Below are positions 63,701-64,000 of a stretch of 64,000 nucleotides of DNA, one piece after another. The translations under genes and the position numbers were made by a program. Under the pieces are notes generated by a model. That model worked only from the letters and a program-made list of their open reading frames with translations, did not search any database and was not told the DNA's origin. Location of the stretch: assembly GCF_020882245.1 (NCBI RefSeq), contig NC_083598.1, forward strand, positions 58,999,858-59,063,857, written 5' to 3'. How positions within the stretch are numbered: the first letter of the stretch is position 1; each line of letters begins with the position of its first letter. The DNA is from Rhopalosiphum padi. Taxonomy: Eukaryota > Arthropoda > Insecta > Hemiptera > Aphididae.

Positions 63701-64000
63701 GTTATTACACCTAAGAACAAATTAATGTTATTACCGATATATACATTTTTTTTAACGATATTAATTATTTAAATTTTAAAACATTATAAAATAATTTGTA
63801 AAATGTGTTATTGATTGGCAAATAGTAGATTCTTATCAAACAATTTTAAGATTTTATTAGTTCATCGTGTTTACGACTTACTTATGCTTTTAATACATAA
63901 CAGTTGGTTCTTTTCACTGGCACCTTTGAATATAGGTATTTGAGAGACAAAATCTTCCCAAGCAACAGTAGAGATTGAATTTAAGTTTGACACTAATATA
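48760..64000 (-). CDS. SLC5-family sodium:solute symporter, 3' part
   Basis: Five phase-consistent exons on the minus strand: 64000-63882 (continues outside), 63710-63556, 62712-62456, 62180-62080, 48956-48760 (TGA). The first visible exon has LVSNLNSISTVAWEDFV, the NS(I/L)S..(D/E)DF segment of sodium:solute symporters. The second carries membrane segments ending SGPLLGVFVLAMFFP. The third has a further segment and an outer loop with two N-x-T sites (NTT, NKT). The fourth is the last membrane segment (LLGTFVTVFVGVIVSYMTG). The final exon is a ~65-residue polar cytosolic tail (LLHPMSLKVK...). The architecture suits the SLC5A5/6/8/12 group (iodide, multivitamin, monocarboxylate); the substrate cannot be told. 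The last intron is about 13.1 kb. A missed small exon in it cannot be excluded, but the phases (1 to 1) join directly. Confidence 0.88.
48957..52410 (-). other. Distal part of the 13-kb last SLC5 intron
   Basis: AT-rich, with a (TA)n run at 50560-50576 and an ACAGGGTGGTTAAAAATTA repeat terminus at 51496. The ORFs at 49742-49924 (-) and 50692-50916 (+, no ATG start) resemble no family I know and may be transposon scraps. Confidence 0.45.
52421..52473. promoter_or_regulatory. Palindrome with E-box and GATA cores upstream of a TATA box
   Basis: AAATACACGTGATAAA (52421-52436) faces TTTATCACCTGTGTATTT (52456-52473), a 16-bp inverted repeat with a 2-nt bulge. The left arm contains CACGTG (52426-52431); both arms contain GATAA. 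It sits about 30-80 bp upstream of TATATAAG (52502-52509), in the position of an upstream activating site for plus-strand transcription. Confidence 0.5.
52502..52509 (+). promoter_or_regulatory. TATA box
   Basis: TATATAAG about 38 bp before an ATG whose short frame ends at a consensus donor. With an expected start near 52530 the 5' UTR would be only about 10 nt. Confidence 0.45.
52540..55602 (+). CDS. Candidate two-exon mini-gene nested antisense in the SLC5 intron
   Basis: Exon 1 is 52540-52556 (ATG, MFVQK plus two bases AG), with the donor AAGAG|GTAAGT. A matching acceptor TTTTTGCAG at 55493 opens a phase-compatible exon (55494-55602) coding SSSTRKENTPTILKDKWKII and then a hydrophobic end NYVLGFYNLILFTLKL to TAA, 41 residues in all. 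The intron would be 2937 bp. Support is the TATA box, donor, phase match and upstream palindrome. No homology is recognised, and a chance pairing or a non-coding transcript are real alternatives. Confidence 0.3.
57738..58256. mobile_element. hAT-like MITE (outer)
   Basis: CAGTCCAGAAGTTCCCAACC at the left matches the complement of the right end (TAGACCAGAGGTTACCAACC), and GGTGCC follows on each side within about 25 bp. It is interrupted by a second hAT MITE at 57920-58119. Confidence 0.6.
57920..58119. mobile_element. hAT MITE nested in another, with 8-bp TSD
   Basis: Exactly 200 bp with the perfect target duplication TATATACT at 57912-57919 and 58120-58127. Left end TGGGGTGGCCAGCG; right end on the minus strand CCAGAGGTGGTCAAACCACG. 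GAGCC/GGCTC-type words lie inside each end (ACTCGAGCCACC, GCGAGCCGC). The two small overlapping ORFs on opposite strands are artefacts. Confidence 0.85.
58257..60643. other. AT-rich intron DNA
   Basis: Only homopolymer and (TA)n runs (for example 59937-59952) are seen; no gene or bounded element can be supported. Confidence 0.5.
60644..61097 (+). mobile_element. Non-autonomous Helitron
   Basis: Starts TCTATACTTAATATTATAAA after an A and ends CTAG before a T, as Helitrons insert between A and T. A short hairpin (TCACCTGAGGTGA) lies ~35 nt before the 3' end, followed by CGCCGGGTGGACAGCTAG. The AAAGAGGAAAG start and the CTCCGAAACTACTGAACC segment belong to an arthropod-wide repeat type. 454 bp, no coding. 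Confidence 0.7.

Overview
The window is strongly AT-rich nuclear DNA from an insect, most likely an aphid or close hemipteran relative. The grounds are short phase-consistent exons in long AT-rich introns, conserved animal genes (WD40/U-box, ankyrin/MYND, SLC5 transporter), abundant short 'GTAGGTACCTA'-like words, and a dense load of hAT, piggyBac, pogo, MULE, Helitron, BEL and non-LTR remnants. The organism call is inference; there are no bacterial features.

Layout. (1) 0.17-6.75 kb, + strand: eleven exons of a WD40-repeat/U-box protein resembling WDSUB1 but without room for a SAM domain; its 5' end lies outside the window. (2) 7.75-10.16 kb, - strand: a complete six-exon ANKMY2 gene, tail-to-tail with the first. 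(3) 10.2-13.4 kb: no gene; a palindrome near the ANKMY2 5' end, a GC-rich tandem repeat and a fold-back element. (4) 13.4-37.8 kb: an accessory region built from direct and inverted segmental duplications. It holds small lineage-specific exons, a 2.2 kb MULE transposon with a recognisable empty-site paralogue, and the most unusual object in the window: a tandem array of at least eight related exons (22.2-29.0 kb). Each exon starts and ends in phase 2 and sits in a duplicated unit with conserved intron flanks. A ninth copy lies on the opposite strand at 37.4 kb. The seven clean exons can be spliced in frame in any order or number. (5) 38-48 kb: retroelement debris including a BEL/Pao integrase remnant, a diverged ~0.7 kb tandem duplication and other repeats. 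(6) 48.8-64 kb, - strand: the 3' part of an SLC5-type sodium:solute symporter, with a ~13 kb last intron. That intron contains a candidate + strand two-exon mini-gene with its own TATA box and palindrome (52.4-55.6 kb), a nested hAT MITE pair and a Helitron.

WDSUB1-like (ubiquitin ligase type), ANKMY2 (ciliary/Hedgehog signalling in vertebrates) and the SLC5 transporter are independent conserved genes with no evident shared pathway. The phase-2 exon array has no family I recognise. Its architecture (modular in-frame exons, rapid divergence, local duplication) is what one expects of a fast-evolving lineage-specific gene, but its first and last exons and its expression are unproven here.
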